Source: a bacterium (lineage in GTDB: Bacteria > Planctomycetota > SZUA-567). Taken from it: a DNA stretch of 64,000 bases. A program made the position numbers and the translations under genes. The notes under the pieces were generated by a model. That model worked only from the letters and a program-made list of their open reading frames with translations, was not told the origin of the DNA and did no database searches. Positions 46,061-54,062 of this stretch are shown here, in pieces (position 1 is the first letter of the stretch; every line of letters starts with the position of its first letter). The stretch spans positions 1-64,000 of the forward strand of contig QKCJ01000011.1 in the NCBI GenBank assembly GCA_003245715.1, in the 5' to 3' direction.

Positions 46061-46262
46061 GACAGTAACAAACGGTACAAAGCTAAGAATTGAAATTATC
46101 CGCTCAACCGTTCTTTACGGAGATCTTAAAGCAGCAGTTGAGTATACTCTCAAGCGCGAAGAGCCAGTTGCGCCCGTGCCGCCGCAGCCAGAGAAGTCAC
46201 CGTTAACTCCTTCGGCTACACCGGAAAGTAATGACAAAGTTCCCGCGCCGCCGGGGATCTGA
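46026..46262 (+). other. 78-codon in-frame extension beyond TGA at 46023
   Basis: Same frame as the upstream CDS and open until the TGA at 46260-46262. It begins GGTCEYSANIP, continues with GTKLRIEIIR, YGDLKAAVEYTLKRE and ends in a Pro-rich tail. Residue composition and third-base usage look coding. Options: readthrough, selenocysteine at 46023, or a recent nonsense mutation (for example TGG or CGA to TGA). Confidence 0.5.
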
Positions 46263-46319
46263 ACGTTTTAATATTCTAAAGAATGAATCTGCCCAAAGAG
46301 AAATGAGAGACAGCCTTTA

Positions 46320-47120
46320 ATGAAAATTGATCTTAAAAGAGACCGCAAGCTTCTGGGTTTGCCGAGCAATTCTGCAGGTATCATTAAAGCCCTGAAAGTT
46401 TTGGCAGGTGCGGCGCTGGCGGTTATCCTTGCCTACGTTGGCGGGGCGACACTTGGTTCATGGCGTAATCAGCTTAATGCAATGCGCATGGAGAAAATTT
46501 TAAAACAGATTCAGACACTTGATTACCGGATGCTCACAGAGAAGGAGTTTCAGGGGCTGACGCGTGAGGTTCAGATGCAAGCGCAGAAGACCGGACATTC
46601 GGCAATTTTGCTTGCCGTGTTTTATCTGATGGCTGCCGAGAACCGACCGAGTCAAGAGATGTGGCTGCAGGCGGCGAAATTTCAACTGCTGACCATGCCG
46701 GACAAAAAAGAATCCGATAATGTCTATTTCAAGGACAAGATTGCTTCAGTTGATAATACGCTCGGCAACTATAAAGAGGCTCTGGAATTATTCAACAGCA
46801 TAAAACCCGAAGAAGGCATCAAGGTTTTTGGTGAGGACAATTATTATAATACCAAGGCATATTTTTTGGCCTGTACCGCAAAAGGAAATTCCGGTTACGC
46901 TGCTGAGGCGCTTAAAATAATGAAAACAAAAGTTCTCAATAAGCCGCAGAACTGGCTGGTTGGCGCGTATCTGGACACTCTGGCGGAAGCCTATTTTGCC
47001 CTTGGCGATTATGACAAGGCTCTGGGAATCCAGAAGAGGGCGCTGGCGCTTACCGATTCGAGTCTCTGGATAACCCTTGAGCATTACCGCAAATATCAGC
47101 AGAAAACACTCTCCGAATAA
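46320..47120 (+). CDS. Membrane-anchored TPR protein
   Basis: 266 residues. One membrane segment near residues 24-45 (VLAGAALAVILAYVGG) and then a soluble helical region with TPR-like pairs, e.g. VDNTLGNYKEALELFNSI and TLAEAYFALGDYDKALGIQKRAL. The N-in orientation would place the repeats outside the cytoplasm. No strong RBS is seen. It follows the exported protein by 57 nt beyond the extension's stop and may share its transcript. It may act as a scaffold; partners unknown. Confidence 0.75.
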   Translation: MKIDLKRDRKLLGLPSNSAGIIKALKVLAGAALAVILAYVGGATLGSWRNQLNAMRMEKILKQIQTLDYRMLTEKEFQGLTREVQMQAQKTGHSAILLAVFYLMAAENRPSQEMWLQAAKFQLLTMPDKKESDNVYFKDKIASVDNTLGNYKEALELFNSIKPEEGIKVFGEDNYYNTKAYFLACTAKGNSGYAAEALKIMKTKVLNKPQNWLVGAYLDTLAEAYFALGDYDKALGIQKRALALTDSSLWITLEHYRKYQQKTLSE

Positions 47121-47341
47121 TCCTGCCACAGGTTACGGCATCAATATCCCTCGAAGGCAGTCTACCCAGGCTCTCTGTATTTTAGCTTGGAGCCTCTAAG
47201 GTTCTTAATAATAAAGCGCGCGGCAAGCGCATATTTTTGCGGATATGGTTTTTAATGGCAGGTTTGGAAGAATTCGGTTTCAGATTATAAAAATAATTAC
47301 CTTTGCGTTTGCCGGACTTGTTGGTAGTAAAATATGGTAAT

Positions 47342-47374
47342 AAAAAAACGTCTGCTCGTTAAAAGCAGACGTTT
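47342..47374 (-). terminator. Strong intrinsic terminator of the ncRNA candidate
   Basis: On the minus strand AAACGTCTGC pairs with GCAGACGTTT across a 9-nt loop, followed by at least seven T. Confidence 0.85.
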
Positions 47375-47707
47375 CTGAGTTTAAAATGGTGGATTTAATG
47401 CAAGCAGCGCTAGTGTCGGGCAGTTAGGAAGGCGCGCCACCAGAAAAAATCCACCGAGTAAAAGCCGGCCGTGTAGTAGCGGTCATACAAGCCGGCTTTC
47501 TGTCCAATAGGAACGAACGCTGTGTCGGGCAGTTGGGGAAGGATACGCGTTCGCAGTGGTACCAATTGGTTTAGCATGACCGCAAATTCAAGAGATATAT
47601 ATCATCTCGGTTTTTTATTAAGTTGTCAGCGGGTAGTTTCCTGCGCAGACCCTTGCCTGCATCCTGATTATTTCTGAAGTACTACCCGAATTCTTTGTAA
47701 CCCTAAC
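47342..47707 (-). ncRNA. Candidate structured ncRNA, ~365 nt
   Basis: It runs from a consensus promoter (47715-47742) to a strong terminator (47342-47374) without an ORF. Hairpins, 5' to 3' on the minus strand: CGGGTAGT/ACTACCCG (688-681 with 637-630); GAGAT/ATCTC (608-592); module A with outer stem CCAAT/ATTGG and inner CGAACGC/GCGTTCG; AAAGCCGGC/GCCGGCTTT (499-461); module B with outer GGTGGATTT/AAATCCACC. Modules A and B carry nearly the same 20-nt core containing AACTGCCCGACAC inside unrelated stems. I could not match it to tmRNA, RNase P, 6S or SRP RNA. Confidence 0.55.
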
Positions 47708-47714
47708 AGTAGAG

Positions 47715-47742
47715 ATAATACCCTTCTTTTAGATTTAGTCAA
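47715..47742 (-). promoter_or_regulatory. Sigma-70 promoter of the ncRNA candidate
   Basis: On the minus strand TTGACT (47742-47737) and TATTAT (47720-47715) are 16 bp apart; transcription should start near 47707. Confidence 0.65.
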
Positions 47743-47936
47743 GTATTTTTATTCAGATAAAGCATAAAAAGGCATAATTTATTTAAATTTTTTTTATTTT
47801 GCGTTATTTGTATAAAATAAGCTAATTATAAATAGCTGTAAATAGCTGTTATTTAGTATGTTACAGCTATAAGGCGTGAATTTTGGTAATTATGCTTATA
47901 GGAGAAATATTTATCTAATTTTGCCTGTAATATGAG

Positions 47937-47970
47937 AAAAGGCTGCCCACGGATTATGGGCAGCCTTTGT
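47937..47970. terminator. Intrinsic terminator after exported Ig-like/TPR gene
   Basis: AAAGGCTGCCCA pairs with TGGGCAGCCTTT (12 bp) around a 7-nt loop; T-rich on both strands. Serves the minus-strand gene ending at 47995. Confidence 0.85.
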
Positions 47971-47994
47971 TAAATAATTGCGAATAAATTAAAA

Positions 47995-50901
47995 TTAGGG
48001 GTTGAGCTGTTTCTTAAGGGCGGCCACCCGGCTACCGGCAAGTTGTTGGTATTTGCTGCCTTGCGGGTAAAGCTGGGCAACTTTTTCCCAGAAGGTTATG
48101 GCGTTATCAGGGCGGTTCATCTTTTCGTGGATCATGGCCAGGTAGAAGAATGCTTCCTTTGGCGGACGGTTGGTTGGGGCGAGTTCCTGTGCCTTGACCA
48201 GCCAGCGTTCGGCCTGATCGTAATCGGTCAGACGGTAGTTACAGATACCGATCTGGAGTACTTCGCGGTATTCAGGGGCGCCGATTGCGTAAGCCTTTTC
48301 GTAATTAGCGATTGATTTGCGCAGGCTGGTTGAAGCGATATCCTTGTCCTTGAGAATACGGGTTGCGCGGAAGTAATCAATCTGGCCGAGGCGGTAATAA
48401 GCTTCCTTGCGGTCGGTCTCGCTGCTGTTTGCAGTGTTGAGCATTTGCTGGTAAGCTTTTTCGGAATCCTCAAGTGACTGTACCACCTGCGCGGTGAAGC
48501 GGTGAACCTGGGCAGACGGGACAGTGCCTGAAGCGATAGCGCGGTTAATGCTGTTTGCCTTGGCGTACTGGGCGTAACCCAGAATCTGCAGGTAGCGGTT
48601 TTCACCCGGAGCCAGACGTGTAGCGCGTTCGGCGTTATTGATGGCATCCTCGAATTTCTGTTTCTCGGTGTAGATGCTCGCTAGAAGCGCATAGCCGCGG
48701 GCGTTATTAGGGTCTTTGGCGAGAGCTTCTTTGGCGATTCTGAGAGCTTCGTCCTGATTGCCGCCGTTGGCATAGGACTGTTCGGCCTGATCCAGAAGTT
48801 GCGCCGGATTTAAAGCGGTTGCCGGAGTTGTCTCGGTTGCTGAAATTTTATCGATACTTGTCACACCCATTTCACCGGTAGTAGGGATCTGCGGGATCTC
48901 AGGAATACCAGTATTCGGACTGATTGACGGAATAGTGGTATCGTCGGTTCCGATTGCTTGGATTTCAGTATTGTTTTTGGTATCAGCAACAGGGCTTGTG
49001 CCGGTTGTTGTATTGTCTGCTCCCGGCGAAGGAGGCATGCTTATGCCGCCAAGATCACCGGTGTTTGGAGCGGTAATTGGTGCTGTATTACCGATTGACG
49101 GGATAGTAGTGTCAGCCGGTGAAATTTTGGTTGTTTCTGTGTTGTCGGCGTTTGGTTCATCCCCACCGGTTGATGGGAAGCCAGGGATATCAATATTGCT
49201 GCCTGTTGTTGCCGGAGGAGTTGTTGGTGTTGTGACTTCTGCGGTAACTGGCGTTGATGATTCTGTTGGTACTCCAGAGATAGTCGGAGTAGTCGGGGTA
49301 GTTGTTGCTGCGACTGCAGTGGTTGCAGGTGGTGTGGTAGTCTCGGTAGCGGCGGTGGTTGCTGTTGGAGTATTACCGAGCGGGTCCTGTATGCCGGGGA
49401 TTTCTATATCGGCAGTTGGAGCGGTGTTATTGTTGCCAGCCGGTGGATTGCTGTTTGCCGGCGGGGTGTTGATGCCTGACGGGCTGCCTGGGATAACCGG
49501 ATCAAACGGATTGCTGCCGGATGAACCGTTATTGATTGGTTGTGTTGAGTCCAGCCCGTTGTTGATCGTGCTTGGCGGGTTGGTCGGGATAACGTTATCA
49601 ATACGGGTGTCAGGGCGCTGCGCGTCGATGCGGAAAGGCATACTCAGGGCAGTACCGGTGTTATTCATCTGATCTTCAACGCTGACCTTGAGCAGGATGT
49701 TGTCACCTTCAAGGTTCGGTGTCCAGCTGTAGGTTCCGTTTGAGGGCTGGTTGGTTGCCAGTGTCACCCAGGTCTGGCCGTTATCGACTGAGTACTCGAC
49801 CTTGGCGGAGTTCTCGCGGATATTTACATCAGAAGCGCTCCAGCGGATGGCTGTAGGTTCGGTCTTGGCGATGACTGTGCTGGTGCTTGAGAACGGCGGG
49901 AGGATTGTAACCTGCGGCGCCTGAAGGTCAAGCTCGACATTAAGCATCGGACGTGCGCCGCGGGCTGGCGGTGCGGTGCGGTTGCCGCGCTTGTCGGCAG
50001 CTACAAGATACAGTCCGACGCGCTGGGCTGATGACGGGGAGTGGAAGGTCATGCTCTGCTTTGAGAGGTCTTTGTCAGAATCAAAGAAGAACCATTCCTG
50101 TCCGTCGTTAAGTGTATAGTAAAGTTCAACCTGACCAATACCGCTGCGGTCGTCGGTTGCAGTGTAGTTGACATCGAATTCATACCCACCGGCGCTGCGC
50201 GGGCCGTTGATTGAAACAACCGGCGGCTGGCGGTCGATGAGGAAACGTGCGCGGTTCTTGACGATACGTTTGTTGCCGGCGAGGTCAGACGCGATCATAC
50301 GAAGCATGATTTCATTCTCACCTTCAAGTAGCGGTGGTGTCCAGTTGATGCTGCCCTTGGCCGGAAGTTTTTCACGCAGAGGCAGCCAGAAGTTGCCGCC
50401 GTCTGTTGAGTATTCAAGTGTTACCGGTGTAAGCCCGAGGTGGGCGTCAGCAGATTCCCAGGCGAGGGTGATTGAACCGTTGGCATTGAGGGCGATCTCC
50501 TGCGCGCCGGGAGTGATCCAGGTGGCGGTCGGCGGAGTGCGGTCGACAATGACAAAGCTATCAGGACGGGTTCCCGGGCGTGGTGCGGTTCCCTGGCGCA
50601 GAGGGGTTGAGATGATAGTGGTAAAGCCGTAAGTTCCTTCACCGGGAACGGTAATCATCATCGGACTGCGGAGGTCTTTATCTTCACCGAAGTACTTCCA
50701 GCTTGCGCCGCCGTCGGTGGTTATGTAGAACATCACCTTGGACGGGCCTTCAGCGCCGACGATGCGCACAGCGTACTGGATATTGAAGCGTGTCCAGGGA
50801 ATGACCGGGGTTTCCGGTGGTGGCGCAAAGGTACGGACCTCACCGGCGAAAAGCGATCCTGCCAGCGTTAGAAACAAAGCCAGAAATATTTTACGCGACA
50901 T
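47995..50901 (-). CDS. Exported protein: Ig-like repeats, Thr/Pro linker, TPR domain
   Basis: 968 residues with a signal peptide (MSRKIFLALFLTLAGSLFAG). Residues ~25-430 contain four beta-sandwich repeats with YSTDGGxxWxxL-type lines (e.g. YITTDGGASWKYFGED, YSVDNGQTWVTLA), an FN3/Ig-like pattern. Residues ~430-715 form a low-complexity Thr/Pro/Asn linker with repeated IPGI or IPSI units. The C-terminal ~250 residues are TPRs (DPNNARGYALLASIYTEKQKFEDAINNAERA). The layout suggests a cell-surface or periplasmic assembly protein. Single gene with a terminator 25 nt downstream. Confidence 0.8.
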   Translation of the reverse strand: MSRKIFLALFLTLAGSLFAGEVRTFAPPPETPVIPWTRFNIQYAVRIVGAEGPSKVMFYITTDGGASWKYFGEDKDLRSPMMITVPGEGTYGFTTIISTPLRQGTAPRPGTRPDSFVIVDRTPPTATWITPGAQEIALNANGSITLAWESADAHLGLTPVTLEYSTDGGNFWLPLREKLPAKGSINWTPPLLEGENEIMLRMIASDLAGNKRIVKNRARFLIDRQPPVVSINGPRSAGGYEFDVNYTATDDRSGIGQVELYYTLNDGQEWFFFDSDKDLSKQSMTFHSPSSAQRVGLYLVAADKRGNRTAPPARGARPMLNVELDLQAPQVTILPPFSSTSTVIAKTEPTAIRWSASDVNIRENSAKVEYSVDNGQTWVTLATNQPSNGTYSWTPNLEGDNILLKVSVEDQMNNTGTALSMPFRIDAQRPDTRIDNVIPTNPPSTINNGLDSTQPINNGSSGSNPFDPVIPGSPSGINTPPANSNPPAGNNNTAPTADIEIPGIQDPLGNTPTATTAATETTTPPATTAVAATTTPTTPTISGVPTESSTPVTAEVTTPTTPPATTGSNIDIPGFPSTGGDEPNADNTETTKISPADTTIPSIGNTAPITAPNTGDLGGISMPPSPGADNTTTGTSPVADTKNNTEIQAIGTDDTTIPSISPNTGIPEIPQIPTTGEMGVTSIDKISATETTPATALNPAQLLDQAEQSYANGGNQDEALRIAKEALAKDPNNARGYALLASIYTEKQKFEDAINNAERATRLAPGENRYLQILGYAQYAKANSINRAIASGTVPSAQVHRFTAQVVQSLEDSEKAYQQMLNTANSSETDRKEAYYRLGQIDYFRATRILKDKDIASTSLRKSIANYEKAYAIGAPEYREVLQIGICNYRLTDYDQAERWLVKAQELAPTNRPPKEAFFYLAMIHEKMNRPDNAITFWEKVAQLYPQGSKYQQLAGSRVAALKKQLNP

Positions 50902-51255
50902 CTTGTATTTCTCCTGAATCAGCAGTTTACCTGTTGTAAAAAAATAATGTTTTTTTCATAAATAAAAATGAACCGGAATAATCCAGCTCTCCAGGTAACT
51001 TCAATTATCAATAACCGTTAATCGTTCCCCGTCTGAGTTACCGCGAAAAATATATTATTTGGCAAATACCCGATTTCTGCTTACAAGAATCGTTAATACA
51101 TTTTACGCTAACTCTATATTATGCTGTTTTTTTCGAGAATTAAAAGCAAATTTTAAAAAATCAGCCCCTATTTTGCAACCTTTATTTACACAGTCAAAAT
51201 ATGACTGGAAGATAAGAGAAAAAATGATAAAATTATTACAATTAATAACTCCGGC

Positions 51256-51285
51256 TTGACTTAAGTCATTGCTATAAAATATAGT
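51256..51285 (+). promoter_or_regulatory. Promoter of the serine acetyltransferase gene
   Basis: TTGACT at 51256-51261 and TATAGT at 51280-51285, 18 bp apart, ~95 nt before the ATG. The rest of the 50902-51255 spacer is AT-rich and holds nothing recognised. Confidence 0.5.
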
Positions 51286-51310
51286 TATGTGGTATAAAAA
51301 CAGTGTGGTT

Positions 51311-51368
51311 CCTGCAATGTGCAGGAGAGAAATACTTCCCGCGCCGGAATTAGAGCGTAAAACGGGAA
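51311..51368 (+). promoter_or_regulatory. Two hairpins in the serine acetyltransferase leader
   Basis: CCTGCA/TGCAGG (51311-51325) and TTCCCG (51336-51341) / CGGGAA (51363-51368) lie between the predicted transcription start and the RBS AGAGGAG. Confidence 0.4.
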
Positions 51369-51387
51369 TTATATAGAGGAGATTCTG

Positions 51388-52392
51388 ATGGAAGTTGATA
51401 CAAAAAACGGCGGCGGGCTGAGTCCCTTAATTGACCGTCTGCTCGATACTTATCAGGATGGTATCGGCATTAATCATAAAACCGGGCACGACCTGCCAAA
51501 CCGTGACAATGTGATCCGTTCGCTTGAGCGTTTGTTTGATATCTGTTTTCCGGGATTCTTCTACGGCGGGCATCCGGTGACTGATGACAATATCAAATAT
51601 CATATCGGCGACCAGTTCAATCATGTGCTGCTTGAGCTTTCCACTGAGATCGAGCGGGCTTTCCGTTATGCCTGCAAGATGGACAAGTGCGAACATTGCA
51701 AGGTGGCAGAGCGTTCACGCGAGGCGGTAATGCACTTGCTTGAAAAATTGCCTGAGATTCGTGAAACTTTAAAGACTGATGTGCAGGCAGGTTTTGACGG
51801 TGATCCGGCTTCGGCGAGTCTTGACGAGGTGATAATCAGTTATCCCGCAATCCACGCAATCGGCACATATCGTCTGGCGCATGAGTTGTATATCAAAAAC
51901 GTCCCGCTGATTCCGCGGATGTGGTCTGAGTATGCGCATTCAATTACCGGCGTTGACATTAATCCGGGCGCCAAGATCGGCAAGAGTTTCTTTATCGACC
52001 ACGGCACGGGCGTAGTGATCGGCGAGACCTGTGATATTGGCGATTATGTTCAGGTATATCAGGGGGTTACGCTTGGTGCGCTGGCACCGGCCAAGGGTCA
52101 GTCGATCCGTGGCAGCAAGCGTCATCCGACAATTGAGGATCATGTAATTATTTATGCGGGTGCGACGATTCTGGGCGGCAAGACAGTGATCGGTAAAGGC
52201 TCGACAATCGGCGGTAATGTCTGGCTGACTGACAGTGTTGAGCCGGGCACGAAGGTGGTTATTGGCAAGGCGGATCTTGTTTTCATAACACCGGGCAAGA
52301 AGATTGAGAAGACTCTTAATCCTGACAATTTCAAATGCCCCGCCAAGCCGCTCTGCGAAGCTGACGGGACACTTGCCAGAAAAGATTTATAA
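51388..52392 (+). CDS. cysE: Serine O-acetyltransferase (EpsC-type)
   Basis: 334 residues. The C-terminal left-handed beta-helix shows hexapeptide repeats and the catalytic stretch FFIDHGTGVVIGETCDIGD, with YQGVTLGALAPAKGQ and KRHPTIEDHVIIYAGATILGG. The long ~180-residue N-terminal helical domain (DPASASLDEVIISYPAIHAIGTYRLAHELY) is the EpsC/bacterial SAT variety. It makes O-acetylserine for cysteine synthesis. RBS AGGAG precedes the ATG. No cysK is next to it; the FetAB-like pair follows at 82 nt. Confidence 0.92.
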   Translation: MEVDTKNGGGLSPLIDRLLDTYQDGIGINHKTGHDLPNRDNVIRSLERLFDICFPGFFYGGHPVTDDNIKYHIGDQFNHVLLELSTEIERAFRYACKMDKCEHCKVAERSREAVMHLLEKLPEIRETLKTDVQAGFDGDPASASLDEVIISYPAIHAIGTYRLAHELYIKNVPLIPRMWSEYAHSITGVDINPGAKIGKSFFIDHGTGVVIGETCDIGDYVQVYQGVTLGALAPAKGQSIRGSKRHPTIEDHVIIYAGATILGGKTVIGKGSTIGGNVWLTDSVEPGTKVVIGKADLVFITPGKKIEKTLNPDNFKCPAKPLCEADGTLARKDL

Positions 52393-52473
52393 TCGCGCAG
52401 GCATATGGTTGCGCAGTAGTGTAGCAGTAATAAAAATAAAGATTGGAAGCCCCAGCTATTGACTGGAGGAGTT

Positions 52474-53157
52474 ATGTCTCTGACAGCTATCGAGTTTCGG
52501 CAAATATCCTACAGCCTGCCACAGCGAGAGTTGCTGGCAGGCTTTTGTTCAATTATCAAATCCGGCGAGAAGGTGGTGTTGCGCGGGCCTTCTGGCTGCG
52601 GCAAGTCAACGCTCCTTAAAATCGCGGCCGGTTTATTACTTCCTGCTGCGGGGCTGGTCTGCATCAATGAAAAAATCCTGACCGGGAAAAATGTCTGGAA
52701 GCTGCGCTGCGAGCTTGCCTATATGCAGCAGGAGAGTCCGGTCTGGGGTACGTCGGTTCGCGATTATCTGCAGAGACCTTTTTCCTATCATGCCAATAAA
52801 GAGCTGAAATATGACGAGAGTAGAGCGCGGGAGTTGTCTGATGAGTTGCTGCTTAAAGATGATATTCTTGAAGCATTGCCGGAGGATCTGTCTGGTGGTG
52901 AGCGGCAGCGGGTTGCGCTTATTGCGGCTTTGCTGTTGGGTCGGAAAATTCTTCTTCTTGACGAGCCGTGTGCGGGGCTTGATCCTGATAGTGCGCGGCG
53001 GGTTGTCAGTTATCTGCAGTCACGACCGGAGCTTGCGGTTCTGGTTGTAGCGCATGACAGTATTATGCAGAGCCTGTCTGAGCGGGTAATTGAGATAAAA
53101 AATCTGCAGTCTGCTGGGGTTGAAAGTATGGCGGAATTATCAGGAGGGCAGGAATAA
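52474..53157 (+). CDS. fetA: FetA-like ABC ATPase
   Basis: 227 residues from the ATG at 52474, after GGAGGAG. Walker A GPSGCGKSTLLK, Q-loop MQQESPVWG, signature LSGGERQRV and Walker B ILLLDEPCAGLD are all intact. The next gene starts inside its stop (ATG overlaps TAA by 1 nt) and encodes the FetB-type permease, so the pair likely exports iron or other metal. The first codons match the FetA style of a short N-terminus. Transport direction is inferred from the FetAB family. Confidence 0.85.
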   Translation: MSLTAIEFRQISYSLPQRELLAGFCSIIKSGEKVVLRGPSGCGKSTLLKIAAGLLLPAAGLVCINEKILTGKNVWKLRCELAYMQQESPVWGTSVRDYLQRPFSYHANKELKYDESRARELSDELLLKDDILEALPEDLSGGERQRVALIAALLLGRKILLLDEPCAGLDPDSARRVVSYLQSRPELAVLVVAHDSIMQSLSERVIEIKNLQSAGVESMAELSGGQE

Positions 53158-53948
53158 TGGGCGCACCTGATATCAGTCTGAGTGGAATGCTGCTGGCGTA
53201 TCTGCTGCTTCTGCCGCCTCTTGGGATCGGTCTGTGGCTGGGGGTGGGAATTGTCAATAACGCTCTGTACAGTGTGCTGCGCATGACGGTGCAGTTGTTG
53301 TTTGTCGGCTTGTATCTGCAGTATGTTTTTGTCATTAATAATCCGTGGCTGACGGCGGGTTGGCTTTTGTGCATGATAATTGTGGCGGATTTTTCGATTG
53401 TGCGCAGTTCGTCATTGCGGCTGCGGAAATTCTTTGTGCCGGTATTGGTGGCGGTAGTTACGGGGACGGCGCTGCCGCTTCTGGTGTTTATACTGCTGGT
53501 GCTGGGACGTCCCATGTTTTTTGATGCGCCTCTGCTGATTCCGCTTGGCGGGATGGTGCTGGGTAATTGTCTGCGGGCCAATATCATCGGTCTTGGCGGG
53601 TTTTACGAAAGTATCCGTAGTGAGCGTAAAAAATGGCAGCAGGCATTGTTAAACGGTGCAAGCAGATATGAAGCTGCCCGTCCGTTTCTGCAGGAAGCTT
53701 TAAATAAAGCATTATCTCCTACATTGGCGAATATGGCGACAATCGGCCTGGTCTCGCTTCCTGGGATGATGACGGGCGTGATTCTCGGCGGTACTGATCC
53801 GGCAGGTGCGGTCAAGTATCAGATTGCGATAATGCTGGCGATTTTGTGTGGCACGACGATAACGGCTGCGGGCGCGATTATTTTTACTATTCCTAAAGCC
53901 TTTGACAAGTACGGCCTGCTTGAGGATACTATATTCCGAGAGAAATAA
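53157..53948 (+). CDS. fetB: FetB-like permease (UPF0014)
   Basis: 263 residues with ~7 hydrophobic helices. The C-terminal half has the family line ANIIGLGGFYESIRSERKKW, then NGASRYEAARPF, NMATIGLVSLPGMMTGVILGG, and DPAGAVKYQI. It is the FetB membrane partner of the ATPase just upstream, coupled by a 1-nt overlap. In E. coli FetAB helps resist oxidative stress by exporting iron. No regulator is nearby. Confidence 0.85.
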   Translation: MGAPDISLSGMLLAYLLLLPPLGIGLWLGVGIVNNALYSVLRMTVQLLFVGLYLQYVFVINNPWLTAGWLLCMIIVADFSIVRSSSLRLRKFFVPVLVAVVTGTALPLLVFILLVLGRPMFFDAPLLIPLGGMVLGNCLRANIIGLGGFYESIRSERKKWQQALLNGASRYEAARPFLQEALNKALSPTLANMATIGLVSLPGMMTGVILGGTDPAGAVKYQIAIMLAILCGTTITAAGAIIFTIPKAFDKYGLLEDTIFREK

Positions 53949-54062
53949 AATATAAACGCGAATAAAGATTTTATCCGGCAACCTCGCGGGTGTGAATCGT
54001 GGCAAGCTGGTATAAATTGCCGCGATAATTTATATACAAGATGGTTGTGCTGAAAGCAGGTT

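Larger units (their letters stand above)
47121..47994. other. 874-nt convergent gap holding an ncRNA candidate and repeats
   Basis: From left to right: hairpin AGGCTC (47168) / GAGCCT (47190); the minus-strand ncRNA described separately (47342-47707) with its promoter; an AT-rich stretch (47743-47829); the decamer AAATAGCTGT twice in tandem (47830-47849) with an inverted ACAGCTAT at 47863; then a strong terminator at 47937. No protein-coding potential was seen. Confidence 0.6.

Noticed and set aside
47342-47707. tmRNA, RNase P, 6S or SRP RNA for the ncRNA candidate
   Set aside because: The size would fit tmRNA or RNase P, but the T-arm/CCA end of tmRNA, the GAGGAAAGTCC box of RNase P and the GGAAGGAAGCAGCC loop of SRP are absent.
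48935-49672. 245-codon plus-strand ORF rich in Val/Gly
   Set aside because: Antisense mirror of the Thr/Pro linker of the exported protein.
51059-51259. 66-codon ORF before cysE
   Set aside because: No RBS and AT-rich; it runs over the cysE promoter.
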